Below are positions 43,721-53,470 of a stretch of DNA of 64,000 nucleotides, in pieces; within the stretch, counting starts at the first letter, position 1, and each line of letters starts with the position of its first letter. This stretch comes from Chloroflexota bacterium (lineage in GTDB: Bacteria; Chloroflexota; Dehalococcoidia; Lucifugimonadales; GCA-002723415): positions 27,269 to 91,268 of the forward strand of contig PBKN01000018.1 of NCBI GenBank assembly GCA_002721445.1, written 5' to 3'. The notes beneath the pieces are model-generated. The model was given only the letters and a program-made list of their open reading frames with translations, was not told where the DNA came from and made no database searches. Both the position numbers and the translations under genes were made by a program.

Positions 43721-45238
43721 CTATAAATCTTGAATATAATAATTCTCAATCGCACCTAATAGCCCCTCAATTGTATATTCTTTAGAAATAATTTCAACTC
43801 TAAGCCCAATTCCCTCAGCAGCACTAGCTGTAACTGAACCTATACATGCAATTGTAGATTTAGATAACAAATTCAAATCTCCATCTATAAATTTAACTAG
43901 GTTCTCTACCGTAGAAGGGCTAGTAAATGTACAAATATCTATTCCGTTATCAAATATTTTATATAAATCTGACTTACTGTATCCTGGTTCTACAGTCTTA
44001 TATATTTCTAAATTAGTTGGATTAGCACCTTTATCAATTAAACTATTATATAAATAATTTTTACTTTTATTGCCTGTAGGTAACAAAATTTTTAAACCTC
44101 TAAAATTAATATCTTCGAATTCATCAATAAAATCACTAGAATTGTTATTAACACCAACAACATCTGGAACAATTCCATAATATTTTAAAGTATCTGAGGT
44201 TATACTACCTATAGCTCCAATTTTAACAGATGACAAATACCTAAGGTCAATTCCCAATTCAAACATTCTGTCAAAAAATGGATTTACAGCATTTTGGCTT
44301 GTAAATAATATCCAATCAAAACTTTTGGAATTTAATAAATATTTATCTAAATTTTTATATTTATTAATTGGTTTTATTTCAATAGTAGGAAATATTATTG
44401 GATTAGCACCTTCAGATCTAAGCAATTTTTCTATAGCAGAAGATTGATTTTTTGAACGAGTAATAAGTATATTTTTCCCAAAAAGAGGCTTGTTATCAAA
44501 CCATTTAATTTCTTTCCTTAACTTCACTACTTCTCCAAAAATAGCTACAACTGGTGTAGATATATTTACGGAATTTAATTTGTCAATTATATTGTATAAA
44601 TCACCTACAATAATATTTTGCCTAGAAGTAGTACCTGATCCAATTAAAGCTACTGGAGTATTTTTATCTAATCCTTTATTTATGAATACATCAACAATAT
44701 TTTCTATATTTTTCAGACCCATTAAAACAATTAAAGTATCTCCATATGGCAATATATTTCTGAATCCAATTAATTTTTCAGGTGAGTTTAAAACTTCTGT
44801 TCCTGTAAGAACAGTAAATGATGAAGAAGTACCTCTATGTGTTAACGGAATACCCGCATAAGCTGCTACTGAGTATATTGATGATATACCTGGAACAATT
44901 TCAAATTTCAATCCATGTTTTTTTAAAAATTGTGCTTCTTCAGATCCTCTGCCAAATATAAATGGATCACCTCCTTTTAACCTGACTACGTATTTACCTA
45001 GCAAAGCTTTTTCGCGCATTAATTCATTTATTCTATCTTGAATTAATAGACTATCACCAGGACTTTTCCCTACATTAATTATTTCTGAGGATTCCTTAAC
45101 ATTTTCAAGTAAACTTGTATCAATTAAACGGTCATGAAGAATTACATCTGCATTCTTTATACAATTCAAACCTTTAACAGAGATTAATTCTGGATCACCA
45201 GGACCTGAGCCAACTAAGAATACTTTACCTATATTCAT
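43721..45238 (-). CDS. cobA-hemD: Uroporphyrinogen-III C-methyltransferase / uroporphyrinogen-III synthase fusion
   Basis: A bifunctional protein of 505 residues. The first ~240 residues are a SUMT/CobA methyltransferase (VFLVGSGPGDPELISVKGL, RLKGGDPFIFGRGSEE, IPLTHRGTSSSF), and from about residue 250 a HemD domain follows (KNILITRSKNQSSAIEKL, FDWILFTSQNAV, ICTFTSPSTVENL). Together they turn hydroxymethylbilane into precorrin-2. ATG 45271 is also in frame but would overlap hemC; AGTAGGT fits ATG 45238. Such fusions are known in Firmicutes and Chloroflexota. Confidence 0.93.
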   Translation of the reverse strand: MNIGKVFLVGSGPGDPELISVKGLNCIKNADVILHDRLIDTSLLENVKESSEIINVGKSPGDSLLIQDRINELMREKALLGKYVVRLKGGDPFIFGRGSEEAQFLKKHGLKFEIVPGISSIYSVAAYAGIPLTHRGTSSSFTVLTGTEVLNSPEKLIGFRNILPYGDTLIVLMGLKNIENIVDVFINKGLDKNTPVALIGSGTTSRQNIIVGDLYNIIDKLNSVNISTPVVAIFGEVVKLRKEIKWFDNKPLFGKNILITRSKNQSSAIEKLLRSEGANPIIFPTIEIKPINKYKNLDKYLLNSKSFDWILFTSQNAVNPFFDRMFELGIDLRYLSSVKIGAIGSITSDTLKYYGIVPDVVGVNNNSSDFIDEFEDINFRGLKILLPTGNKSKNYLYNSLIDKGANPTNLEIYKTVEPGYSKSDLYKIFDNGIDICTFTSPSTVENLVKFIDGDLNLLSKSTIACIGSVTASAAEGIGLRVEIISKEYTIEGLLGAIENYYIQDL

Positions 45239-45251
45239 AAATATACCTACT

Positions 45252-46163
45252 TTATAAAAAGCTAAAAGCACCTAATTTAAATAAATTATTAGCAGCTTCA
45301 TATCCAATTTCTTCTGGAGTATTATTTAAGCCATTAATATTAGTACGGAAAATTTTTTCAACATTATAATCAGTTCCCATAGCTGATAATTTTATACCGC
45401 CTTGTTGCATTGAAGCATATGCAGCAATAGGAGTTACACATCCTCCCCCAATATAATGAACAAATGCTCTTTCAGTTCGGACCAATATATTTGTTTTTTT
45501 ATGATTTATACTATCTAACATCTTTATAATAGTTGAATTATCTTTTCTACACTGAATAGCCAGAGTGCCTTGTCCAACATCTGGAATACAGTTTTCAATA
45601 GATATATATTGGGAAATTATATTTTCTAAACCTAATCTGATTAATCCTGCTGCTGCTAATACAACAGCATCATATTCTTCCGTTTTTATTTTTTCAATTC
45701 TTGTCTCTACATTACCTCTTATTGGTAATATATTTATATTAGAATATTTATTTTTTAGTTGCACTTTACGCCTCGGACTACTAGTACCAACAATAGCTCC
45801 TTGAGGAAGATTTTCTATTTCTTTATTTAATGATGAAATCAACACATCTCTTGCATCTAATCTTTCAGTATACGCACCTATTATTAAATCCTCAGGTATC
45901 TCAACCGTTAAATCTTTTGCACTATGTACTGCAATGTCAATATTACCATTCATTAATTCTGATTGTATTTCATTTACAAACATACCTCGACCAAGAGAAA
46001 GCATAAGGTCATTCTTATAAATATCTCCAGTCGTTTTAATAGGTTTATACTGGAAATCACAATCAGGAAAATTTCTTTTGAGTAACTCTATTACTTCATT
46101 AGTTTGCTTAATAGATAGTCTGCTTTCCCTAGCACCTATTACTACTAAAGAAGAATCTTTCAT
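45252..46163 (-). CDS. hemC: Porphobilinogen deaminase (hydroxymethylbilane synthase)
   Basis: Polymerises four porphobilinogens to hydroxymethylbilane, 303 residues. Landmarks are VIGARESRLSIKQTNEV, HSAKDLTVEIPE, GTSSPRRKVQLKN and the dipyrromethane cofactor Cys region GGGCVTPIAAYA. The length is typical. It lies 48 bases downstream of sirC. Confidence 0.96.
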   Translation of the reverse strand: MKDSSLVVIGARESRLSIKQTNEVIELLKRNFPDCDFQYKPIKTTGDIYKNDLMLSLGRGMFVNEIQSELMNGNIDIAVHSAKDLTVEIPEDLIIGAYTERLDARDVLISSLNKEIENLPQGAIVGTSSPRRKVQLKNKYSNINILPIRGNVETRIEKIKTEEYDAVVLAAAGLIRLGLENIISQYISIENCIPDVGQGTLAIQCRKDNSTIIKMLDSINHKKTNILVRTERAFVHYIGGGCVTPIAAYASMQQGGIKLSAMGTDYNVEKIFRTNINGLNNTPEEIGYEAANNLFKLGAFSFL

Positions 46164-46211
46164 TTATTAATATACCTCTTGCAAAATAATTATTGCACAA
46201 AATTAAATTAT

Positions 46212-46847
46212 TCATTTACTGCTTGTCAAACCTGATAGTAACATCTTTTTTGCCTCATCAACTTTTCCTTTTTGTACTAAGTCTAAAAGTCCTTCATCAA
46301 TGCATTCTTGCCATCTATCAACGCTAACTAAAATATTTTTATCACGAATTTCCTTCCGTACTTCAGAAAGAATTGTAGTTAAATCTCCATATTCTAACAG
46401 TCTGCATTCACATCCGCCTTCAAGTGTTTCTCTAAATTTTCTAGCTAAAGCAGGGCTAGAACCTCCAGTTGAAGTTGCCACAGTCACTCCACCTCTAGTA
46501 GCAACAGAAGGAGCTATAAAAGTACATAAATGAGTAACATCTACTACATTTAACAAGACATTTCTATCTTCAGCTTCCTTAAAGACTTGATCATTTGCAA
46601 CCTCATCACCTGTAGCAGAAATTGCAATAAAAACATCTTTTAAATCTCCTGAAGAATATTTTCTCTTAATCCAAACAACTTCTTCTTTATCCAAAATATT
46701 TTTTATATTTTCAGTAATATCTGGACTGACAATTTTTATTTTAGCCCCATGACTAAGTAATTTAAATACTTTTTCTTCAGCAAATTTCCCTCCTCCAATC
46801 ACTAAACAAGTTCTATTTTCCACATTGACAAAAGCTGGATAATACAT
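46212..46847 (-). CDS. sirC: Precorrin-2 dehydrogenase (siroheme synthase N-terminal type)
   Basis: A 211-residue NAD-dependent enzyme that oxidises precorrin-2 to sirohydrochlorin. The Rossmann motif CLVIGGGKFAEEKVFKLL is followed by FIAPSVATRGGVTVATSTGGSSPALARKFRE, the siroheme-synthase domain. It is a single-domain form without a methyltransferase. Placed first in the cluster, it points to siroheme, and possibly heme through a siroheme-dependent route. No hemA or hemL gene is present in this window. Confidence 0.93.
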   Translation of the reverse strand: MYYPAFVNVENRTCLVIGGGKFAEEKVFKLLSHGAKIKIVSPDITENIKNILDKEEVVWIKRKYSSGDLKDVFIAISATGDEVANDQVFKEAEDRNVLLNVVDVTHLCTFIAPSVATRGGVTVATSTGGSSPALARKFRETLEGGCECRLLEYGDLTTILSEVRKEIRDKNILVSVDRWQECIDEGLLDLVQKGKVDEAKKMLLSGLTSSK

Positions 46848-46934
46848 GATAAATCCTAATAATCAGATCTGATTTAATATTTTAACATTGAAAAAATCTA
46901 CAAATAATTAGTAAATAAATATTCAATAAATTTT

Positions 46935-47618
46935 ATGATTAATTTAATATACTATAATATAATTAATTATATCAGAATATTTATAATCTTAAACAAAGTG
47001 AATCAATCTAAAAAAGATCTAATAAACAGCCTTAAAACTGAATTTAATAATTTTAAAATTATTAAAGCCTTTCAAAAGGTCCCCAGAGAACTCTTCATAA
47101 GCAAAGAGTATAGACACCTCGCATATGAAGATACTGCCCTACCAATTGAATATAATCAAACTATTTCTCAACCTTATATTTTAGCTAAAATGCTTTACAA
47201 ATTAGACTTAAGTACAAATGACAAAGTATTAGAAATCGGTACAGGCAGTGGATACCTATTTGCAATTTTATCTGAACTCGTTACGAATTTAACTAGCACT
47301 GAAATAATAAAACCCCTAATTAATAAAACAAAAAATAGACTAAATTTGCTAGGATATAAAACAGAAAATATACATCTTGCAAGCAATCAACTTGGATGGC
47401 CAAAAAGCGGACCATTTGATAGAATTATTGTATCTGCAGCCGCAAATAAAATACCAGCTGAACTATTAAAACAATTATCTTATAATGGACATCTTATAAT
47501 CCCTGTTGGATCTTCAAAAAATCAAGAGTTACTCAAAATCACAAAAACTTCAACTGGATTAGCCGTTGAATCCTTAAATTCTTGTAAATTTGTACCTTTA
47601 ATTTCACCTAAACTATAA
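46935..47618 (+). CDS. pcm: Protein-L-isoaspartate O-methyltransferase
   Basis: A SAM-dependent repair methyltransferase that acts on damaged aspartyl residues. LPIEYNQTISQPYILAKML is the substrate-side motif, VLEIGTGSGYLFAILSEL the SAM motif I, and GPFDRIIVSAAANKIP is the later motif. The first ATG (46935) gives a 21-residue hydrophobic Ile/Tyr-rich N-terminus unlike the family; a GTG at 46998 would start at NQSKKDLI and give 206 residues. Neither has a clear ribosome binding site, so the start is open. Confidence 0.85.
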   Translation: MINLIYYNIINYIRIFIILNKVNQSKKDLINSLKTEFNNFKIIKAFQKVPRELFISKEYRHLAYEDTALPIEYNQTISQPYILAKMLYKLDLSTNDKVLEIGTGSGYLFAILSELVTNLTSTEIIKPLINKTKNRLNLLGYKTENIHLASNQLGWPKSGPFDRIIVSAAANKIPAELLKQLSYNGHLIIPVGSSKNQELLKITKTSTGLAVESLNSCKFVPLISPKL

Positions 47619-47718
47619 ACAAAATGTTCTTTTTAAAACACTAATTAACATAAATTAGGGTGTAAATTTCGAACATTGTTGCATATACTAGATTAATCAA
47701 ATAAGACCAAAGGTTAAT

Positions 47719-49185
47719 ATGAATTATCAAACCGTAATAGGATTAGAAGTACATGTACAACTATTAACAAAATCTAAAATGTTTTGTAATTGTAGTGCAA
47801 AATATCAAAGCAAGCCAACTAATTCAATAGTATGCCCTATATGTTTAGGATTACCAGGATCATTACCAAATATAAATCAAATGGCAATCAACTTAGGTAT
47901 CAAAACAAGTTTAGCTTTAAACTGCAGTGTATCTTCATATACAAAATTCGATAGAAAAAATTACTCTTACCCTGACCTAATGAAGGGATATCAAATTTCA
48001 CAATTTGACATGCCCCTTGCCAGTAACGGAAAAGTAACAATTCTTATAAATAATGAAGAATATTCTATTAGAATAAATCGTCTACATTTAGAAGAAGATG
48101 TAGCAAAATTAATACATAGAAATGATAAAAACAATTCTTATAGCCTACTTGATATTAATCGTTCCGGAGTACCTTTAATGGAAATAGTTACCGAACCAGA
48201 TATTAGAAGCCCAGAAGAGGCACGAGAATATTTAATTAAACTACGTTCAATAATTAAATATTTAGGCGTTGGAACAGGGAATATGGAAGAGGGAAGTTTT
48301 AGATGTGATGCAAACATAAGTTTAAAAAAAATATCGGATAAAAACCTTGGTACAAAAGTAGAAATAAAGAACTTAAATAGCTTGAGATCAGTTTACAAAT
48401 CACTAAAATATGAAATTGAAAGACAAAGTGATTGCTTAAATTCAGGCAAAGAAATAATACAAGAAACTAGAGGGTGGTTAGAAGATAAAAATATAACTAT
48501 TTCACAAAGAACTAAAGAATACGCATCAGATTACAGATACTTTCCTGAACCTGATCTGCCTTTAATAAAAATAGATAAAAATATAATTGGAAGTATTAAA
48601 AAATCTATTCCAGAATTACCTGAAGAAAAATCAAAAAGGTTTCAGCAAATATATGGCATATCAAAATACAATTCCGATCTATTAGTAATAAATAAACACA
48701 ATGCAGATTTTTTTGAAAATACAATTGCTAGTAAACCCAACTCTTCAAATAAATTTGCAAAGACAGTTAGCAACTGGATGTTAGGCGAATTAAATAAACT
48801 AATTAAAAAGCATGAAATAATAATTGAAAATCAAAAGATCACACCATTAAATTTTAAAAAATTACTCGATTTAATCGATACTGGATCAATTAATAATGCT
48901 TCAGCAAAAATAATATTCGAAGAAATGTTTTTAAATGGCGACAATCCTGAAAAAATTGCTAATAATAAAAACCTTATCCAAACTTTTAATGCAGATGATA
49001 TAGAGCCTATAATAAAAGAAATCTTACAAGAAAATCCTAAAGCTATTTCAGATTTCTTAACGGGAAATGAAAATGTAGTCAAATTCTTGTTAGGACAAGT
49101 AATGAAAAATACAAAAGGAAAAGCAAATCCTAAAGTTATTGAAGAATTACTAATTAATCAATTAAGAGAATTAAACAACAAATGA
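47719..49185 (+). CDS. gatB: Asp-tRNA(Asn)/Glu-tRNA(Gln) amidotransferase subunit B
   Basis: Part of GatCAB, which amidates Glu-tRNA(Gln) and/or Asp-tRNA(Asn). The 488 residues begin TVIGLEVHVQLLTKSKMFC, with zinc-type Cys motifs MFCNCSAKY and VCPICLGLPG, and later MEGSFRCDANIS-like and DYRYFPEPDLP. The C-terminal tRNA-binding (YqeY-like) domain is intact. A fair -10 TATACT lies at 47684-47689. GatA and GatC are not in this window. Confidence 0.96.
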   Translation: MNYQTVIGLEVHVQLLTKSKMFCNCSAKYQSKPTNSIVCPICLGLPGSLPNINQMAINLGIKTSLALNCSVSSYTKFDRKNYSYPDLMKGYQISQFDMPLASNGKVTILINNEEYSIRINRLHLEEDVAKLIHRNDKNNSYSLLDINRSGVPLMEIVTEPDIRSPEEAREYLIKLRSIIKYLGVGTGNMEEGSFRCDANISLKKISDKNLGTKVEIKNLNSLRSVYKSLKYEIERQSDCLNSGKEIIQETRGWLEDKNITISQRTKEYASDYRYFPEPDLPLIKIDKNIIGSIKKSIPELPEEKSKRFQQIYGISKYNSDLLVINKHNADFFENTIASKPNSSNKFAKTVSNWMLGELNKLIKKHEIIIENQKITPLNFKKLLDLIDTGSINNASAKIIFEEMFLNGDNPEKIANNKNLIQTFNADDIEPIIKEILQENPKAISDFLTGNENVVKFLLGQVMKNTKGKANPKVIEELLINQLRELNNK

Positions 49186-50456
49186 ATCAAAGCAGAAATA
49201 ATAAATATCAATTTCTGAAAGAAATCTCTAAACTCTTATATCCAGGTATTGGACTTAAAAGATGGCTAATAAGTGGCTCTATAGGCATCGGATTATTATC
49301 TGTTGGATTGGCATATTCAATAAGAAAGATTGTCTGGTTTTCATTTTCAGATTTACTCCCAGGCCAATTAGAATCATTAATATTAATTGTTATTGGTATA
49401 GCAATAGTGATTGGATCTATTTATGGAATATATAAATCAATAGGACCTTTCTTATTACAGGGACAATCTTTTGACAACTTAGCAAATACCATTTATACAG
49501 AAAAAAACAAAGAAAAAGGTCCAAAAATTGTTGCAATAGGAGGAGGTACAGGTCTTTCAGTTTTACTAAGAGGTCTAAAAAATTATTCTAATAATATATC
49601 AGCCATTATTACAGTTAGTGATGATGGAGGCAGCTCAGGTAGATTAAGAAGAGAATTAGGAGTAATTCCTCCAGGAGATTTTAGAAACTGCTTAGTCGCA
49701 TTATCTGATACCGAACCATTATTGACTGAGTTATTTCAATATAGATTTAATCAAGGGGATGGGTTAAAAGGGCATAGCTTTGGTAACCTTTTTATTGCTG
49801 CAATGAATGACTTGACAAGAAGTTTTCCCGAAGCTTTAATGCAATCAAGTAAAATACTTGCAGTAAAAGGTGAAATAATACCAGCAACGTTACAAAATCT
49901 AAAATTGACAGCAAAATTAGAAGATGGAGAAGAAATTCAAGGAGAATCCTATATAGGCAAAACCAAATCCAAAATCAAACGTTTATCAATTAATCCAATA
50001 AATGCAAAAGCTTATCCCCCTGCATTAAATAAAATTAAAGAATCAGATATAATTATAATAGGACCAGGAAGCTTATATACTAGTATTATCCCTAATCTTT
50101 CAATAAAAGACATAACAAAAGCAATAAACGAATCAAAAGCTTGCAAGGTTTATGTTTGCAATATAGCAACCCAAATTGGTGAAACTAATGGATATTCTAT
50201 GGAAGAACATATTAAATCATTACAGAAGCATACAATTCCTACAATTGCTGATTATGTTTTAGTTAATAATCATGTTAGAGAATTAGATGAAAGATTTTTT
50301 GGAGAACCAGTAATTAATAATAAGACCCCTATTGAACATGTCAAAATTATTGAATCAGATATTGGAGATGAAACACATCCAATAAGACATGATTCAAATA
50401 AGCTAACTAAAAACATTATAAAATTATATGAAAACCATAAATATAACAATTCATGA
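49182..50456 (+). CDS. yvcK: YvcK/CofD-like protein with N-terminal membrane region
   Basis: A 424-residue protein whose first ~90 residues carry two hydrophobic helices (near 29-48 and 63-86), followed by the soluble GGGTG/CofD-like domain: IVAIGGGTGLSVLLRGL, TVSDDGGSSGRLR, GVIPPGDFRNCLVAL, GHSFGNLFI and the IIGPGSLYTSIIPNL segment. YvcK supports growth on gluconeogenic substrates and cell-shape control in Bacillus. The N-terminal anchor suggests a membrane location. It overlaps the gatB stop by four bases. Confidence 0.9.
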   Translation: MNQSRNNKYQFLKEISKLLYPGIGLKRWLISGSIGIGLLSVGLAYSIRKIVWFSFSDLLPGQLESLILIVIGIAIVIGSIYGIYKSIGPFLLQGQSFDNLANTIYTEKNKEKGPKIVAIGGGTGLSVLLRGLKNYSNNISAIITVSDDGGSSGRLRRELGVIPPGDFRNCLVALSDTEPLLTELFQYRFNQGDGLKGHSFGNLFIAAMNDLTRSFPEALMQSSKILAVKGEIIPATLQNLKLTAKLEDGEEIQGESYIGKTKSKIKRLSINPINAKAYPPALNKIKESDIIIIGPGSLYTSIIPNLSIKDITKAINESKACKVYVCNIATQIGETNGYSMEEHIKSLQKHTIPTIADYVLVNNHVRELDERFFGEPVINNKTPIEHVKIIESDIGDETHPIRHDSNKLTKNIIKLYENHKYNNS

Positions 50457-50485
50457 TATAATTTATATTATGTAGGTGAAAAAAG

Positions 50486-50722
50486 ATGGAAGAAACAAAT
50501 AATTTATTAAAACCAATATTAAACACTATTCAGATAACTTCTGCTGTAATTTTGATAGGCATAATATTAATGCAAGTTAGAGGACAAGGCGGAGGTTTAT
50601 TTGGTGCTTCGGATGGGTCTTTTAGAACAAGAAGAGGTATTGAAAGAACATTATTTCAAGCTACTATAATATTGTCAATTTTCTTTATTGTTATATCTAT
50701 AATAAGTGCTAAATACCTATAA
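50486..50722 (+). CDS. secG: Preprotein translocase subunit SecG
   Basis: A 78-residue membrane subunit of SecYEG. Two helices (residues ~14-34 and ~57-76) flank the conserved loop RGQGGGLFGASDGSFRTRRGIE. The start has a GTAGGTG-type ribosome binding site upstream. It is the last plus-strand gene before cysS, which faces it with a three-base gap. Confidence 0.92.
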   Translation: MEETNNLLKPILNTIQITSAVILIGIILMQVRGQGGGLFGASDGSFRTRRGIERTLFQATIILSIFFIVISIISAKYL

Positions 50723-50725
50723 ATA

Positions 50726-52117
50726 TTAACTTTGTCCCTTCTCAATAAAATTCCATCTAGTCCCTTTTGGATTGTCTTCTAAGTTAATACCTAAATCATA
50801 TAAACCAGATCGAATTTTATCAGCTAATTCAAATTCTTTTTTATTCCTTAATTCAAACCTTATATCCGTTAAAATACTCATCAATGGCTCTAAATATAGA
50901 TCTTTATCAGATTCTTTATTTTTATTAGTCAGTTCAATTCCTAAAACATTAGTTAACCTATTTAACAAAATCTGCCCTTCTGTAATATCAATATTTTTAT
51001 TAATTAATTGATTTAAATCTTTAGACAAATCAAATATAGTAGCTATAGCTCTAGGAGTATTAAGATCATCATCCATAGCGTTAATAAATTGTTGTTTTCT
51101 CGATTCTAATAAATCATTAATTTCATTACTATGAACACCCCCAGTATGTTCTAACACTTTATATAATTTTTTAATAGAATTCTCTTTTCCCATTATATTA
51201 TCTTCACTATAGTCTAAAGGTGATCTGTAATGACTACTCAATATAAACATCCTTACAGCATTTGAGGAAAATTTGTTTAAAACATCTTTTATCAATACTA
51301 TATTGCCTACAGATTTACTCATCTTATCAGACCCCATTCTAAGTAACCCATTATGAAGCCAGAATTTTGAAAATGGAATCTCTTGAGTAAAAGCTTCAGA
51401 TTGAACAATCTCATTTTCATGGTGAGGAAAAATAAGATCTTGGCCTCCACCATGAATATCAATAGTATTACCTAAATACTTTATAGACATTGCACTACAT
51501 TCAATATGCCAACCTGGCCTTCCATCCCCCCAAGGACTATTCCAAAATGGTTCTCCAGATTTTTTACTTTTCCAAAGTGCAAAATCCATTGAATTTTCTT
51601 TATTTTCATCTACTTCAACTCTACTACCACTAATCATATCTTTAAGAGTTCTTCGACTTAACTTACCATAATTTTCAACTTTATCTACTCTAAAATAAAC
51701 ACCATCTTTATTATGATAAGCCAAATCTTTAGATATTAAATTAGAAATAATTTCGATTATTTTATCTATTTCTTCAGTTGCCCTAGGATAAAACTTAGCT
51801 CGCAAATTATTTAATAAATCCATCTCAGTTAAAAAAGATTTAATGTTATTATCTGCTAATTCAACTGTAGATATCCCAAGTTCAGACGCAACCTGGATCA
51901 TTTTATCGTCTATATCTGTAAAATTTTGTATGTGATTTACATTAAAACCTTTAAATTCCAAATATCTTCTTAAAACATCAAAGACAACTGAACTCATTGC
52001 ATGCCCTATATGAGACGATGCATAAGGAGTAACTCCACAAATATACATATTAATAATATTATTATTAATACTTAATATTTCTTGTTTTCTAGTAAGTGTG
52101 TTATATAATTTCATCAA
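50726..52117 (-). CDS. cysS: Cysteinyl-tRNA synthetase
   Basis: A class I tRNA synthetase of 463 residues. The N-terminal CGVTPYASSHIGHA holds the zinc Cys and the HIGH-type motif; the other zinc ligands lie in HIECSAMS and FPHHENE, and the KMSKS motif is present (SDKMSKSVG). Its start overlaps the ispF stop by 17 bases, an arrangement found in many bacteria. The call is firm. Confidence 0.96.
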   Translation of the reverse strand: MMKLYNTLTRKQEILSINNNIINMYICGVTPYASSHIGHAMSSVVFDVLRRYLEFKGFNVNHIQNFTDIDDKMIQVASELGISTVELADNNIKSFLTEMDLLNNLRAKFYPRATEEIDKIIEIISNLISKDLAYHNKDGVYFRVDKVENYGKLSRRTLKDMISGSRVEVDENKENSMDFALWKSKKSGEPFWNSPWGDGRPGWHIECSAMSIKYLGNTIDIHGGGQDLIFPHHENEIVQSEAFTQEIPFSKFWLHNGLLRMGSDKMSKSVGNIVLIKDVLNKFSSNAVRMFILSSHYRSPLDYSEDNIMGKENSIKKLYKVLEHTGGVHSNEINDLLESRKQQFINAMDDDLNTPRAIATIFDLSKDLNQLINKNIDITEGQILLNRLTNVLGIELTNKNKESDKDLYLEPLMSILTDIRFELRNKKEFELADKIRSGLYDLGINLEDNPKGTRWNFIEKGQS

Positions 52118-52586
52118 TTTTATGTATTGAAGCGATAGCTATACTACAAATCCCTTCATTTTCACCTATTAAACCTATACCATCAACTGTAGTACTTTTT
52201 ATATTAATTTGATTCATATTTATTTTTATTGCCTTGCTCAATTTCTTTTTCATGTCAAAAATGTATGGAGACAATTTCGGTTTTTCTAAAACAATTGTAG
52301 CATCAATATTATTAGTATTCCAACTATGATTATATAGCTCTTCAACTATTATTTCTAATAATTTAATACTTGATATCCCTTGGTATTTTGAATCGCTTGA
52401 AGGAAAATACATACCAATATCTCCTAAACTTGCCGCTCCTAAAAGTGCATCAATAATTGAATGTATTAATACATCCCCATCACTATGCCCATCTATTCCA
52501 AGATGATATGGAATATTCACTCCACCTATAATCATAGCTTTTTTATTACTCAACTTATGTATATCTATACCTATTCCTGACCTCAT
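52101..52586 (-). CDS. ispF: 2-C-methyl-D-erythritol 2,4-cyclodiphosphate synthase
   Basis: A trimeric MEP-pathway enzyme of 161 residues. The metal-binding segment RSGIGIDIHKL and the GGVNIPYHLGIDGHSDGDVLIHSIIDALLGAASLGDIG block are unmistakable. Upstream in-frame ATGs at 52619 and 52601 would overlap ispD; the ATG at 52586, one base after the ispD stop, fits the usual MRxGxGxDxH start, and GGTG precedes it. Confidence 0.95.
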   Translation of the reverse strand: MRSGIGIDIHKLSNKKAMIIGGVNIPYHLGIDGHSDGDVLIHSIIDALLGAASLGDIGMYFPSSDSKYQGISSIKLLEIIVEELYNHSWNTNNIDATIVLEKPKLSPYIFDMKKKLSKAIKINMNQINIKSTTVDGIGLIGENEGICSIAIASIHKIDEII

Positions 52587-52587
52587 T

Positions 52588-53313
52588 TTATAATTCACCA
52601 TGTCTAATTTTAAAATCAAGTATTGATTCAGCTAAAGAATAATCAGATAAAGTAGTTAATTTAATATTATCTTTCAATCCTTGAAAAACTGAAACTTTTC
52701 CATTGTTCAATTCCACCATTGCAGAATCATCCGTAACATCTTTTTCGATATCATGGTGAGCTTGCAAAATAATATCCTGATGAAAGACTTGGGGTGTCTG
52801 AACTAAATAAAGATTTTTCCGATCGACATGATCTACTACAAATCCATCTGTATTTACAGATTTAATTGAATCTTCTAAAGGAATAACAGGAATTGCTGAT
52901 CCTGTTTTATTCACCGCACTTTTACCTAGTTTTAAAATATTTGAATTAATGAAAGGCCGAGCACCATCGTGAATCATTATTATATCAAAATCATTAACTT
53001 CTTTTAGGCCTAATAATACTGAATCTTGACGTCTTGCACCTCCAATTACGATTTTTGAAACTTTATCAAAACCATAATCCATAACTAATTTCTGACCTGA
53101 TTTAATTGAAGATTTATTCAAAACTAAAACTATTGATCCTACTATAGGAGAACTGTTAAAAACTGATAAACTATATGAAATAACTTCTTTATTACCAATT
53201 TTAGAAAATATTTTGTCCATTGAACCCATTCGTGTAGAATTACCTGCAGCAACAAGTACTACACCCACATTAGATATATTTTTTTCTTTTGATCTTTCTG
53301 GTACTAAAATCAT
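52588..53313 (-). CDS. ispD: 2-C-methyl-D-erythritol 4-phosphate cytidylyltransferase
   Basis: Adds CMP to methylerythritol phosphate, 241 residues. The nucleotide-binding motif VLVAAGNSTRMGSMDKIF, then IMIHDGARPFI and LVQTPQVF, are conserved. It couples with ispF and cysS in the order ispD-ispF-cysS. The MEP pathway supplies the isoprenoid precursors for the squalene genes at 29.5-34.3 kb. Confidence 0.94.
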   Translation of the reverse strand: MILVPERSKEKNISNVGVVLVAAGNSTRMGSMDKIFSKIGNKEVISYSLSVFNSSPIVGSIVLVLNKSSIKSGQKLVMDYGFDKVSKIVIGGARRQDSVLLGLKEVNDFDIIMIHDGARPFINSNILKLGKSAVNKTGSAIPVIPLEDSIKSVNTDGFVVDHVDRKNLYLVQTPQVFHQDIILQAHHDIEKDVTDDSAMVELNNGKVSVFQGLKDNIKLTTLSDYSLAESILDFKIRHGEL

Positions 53314-53470
53314 TAATTATACTTTTATTTTCCTGTAATAAATAATATACATTAGTAATTACAATATTAAAATAATATCAATTATAAAGATCTTATTATT
53401 TTTATTTATTAATAATTTTTATGATATATTAATATTATAGATATATTATTTTAACAAACTAGGATAATAA

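Noticed and set aside
47670..47682. LexA-like box CGAAC-ATT-GTTGC upstream of gatB
   Set aside because: The second half-site departs from GTTCG, and gatB is not a usual SOS gene; probably chance.
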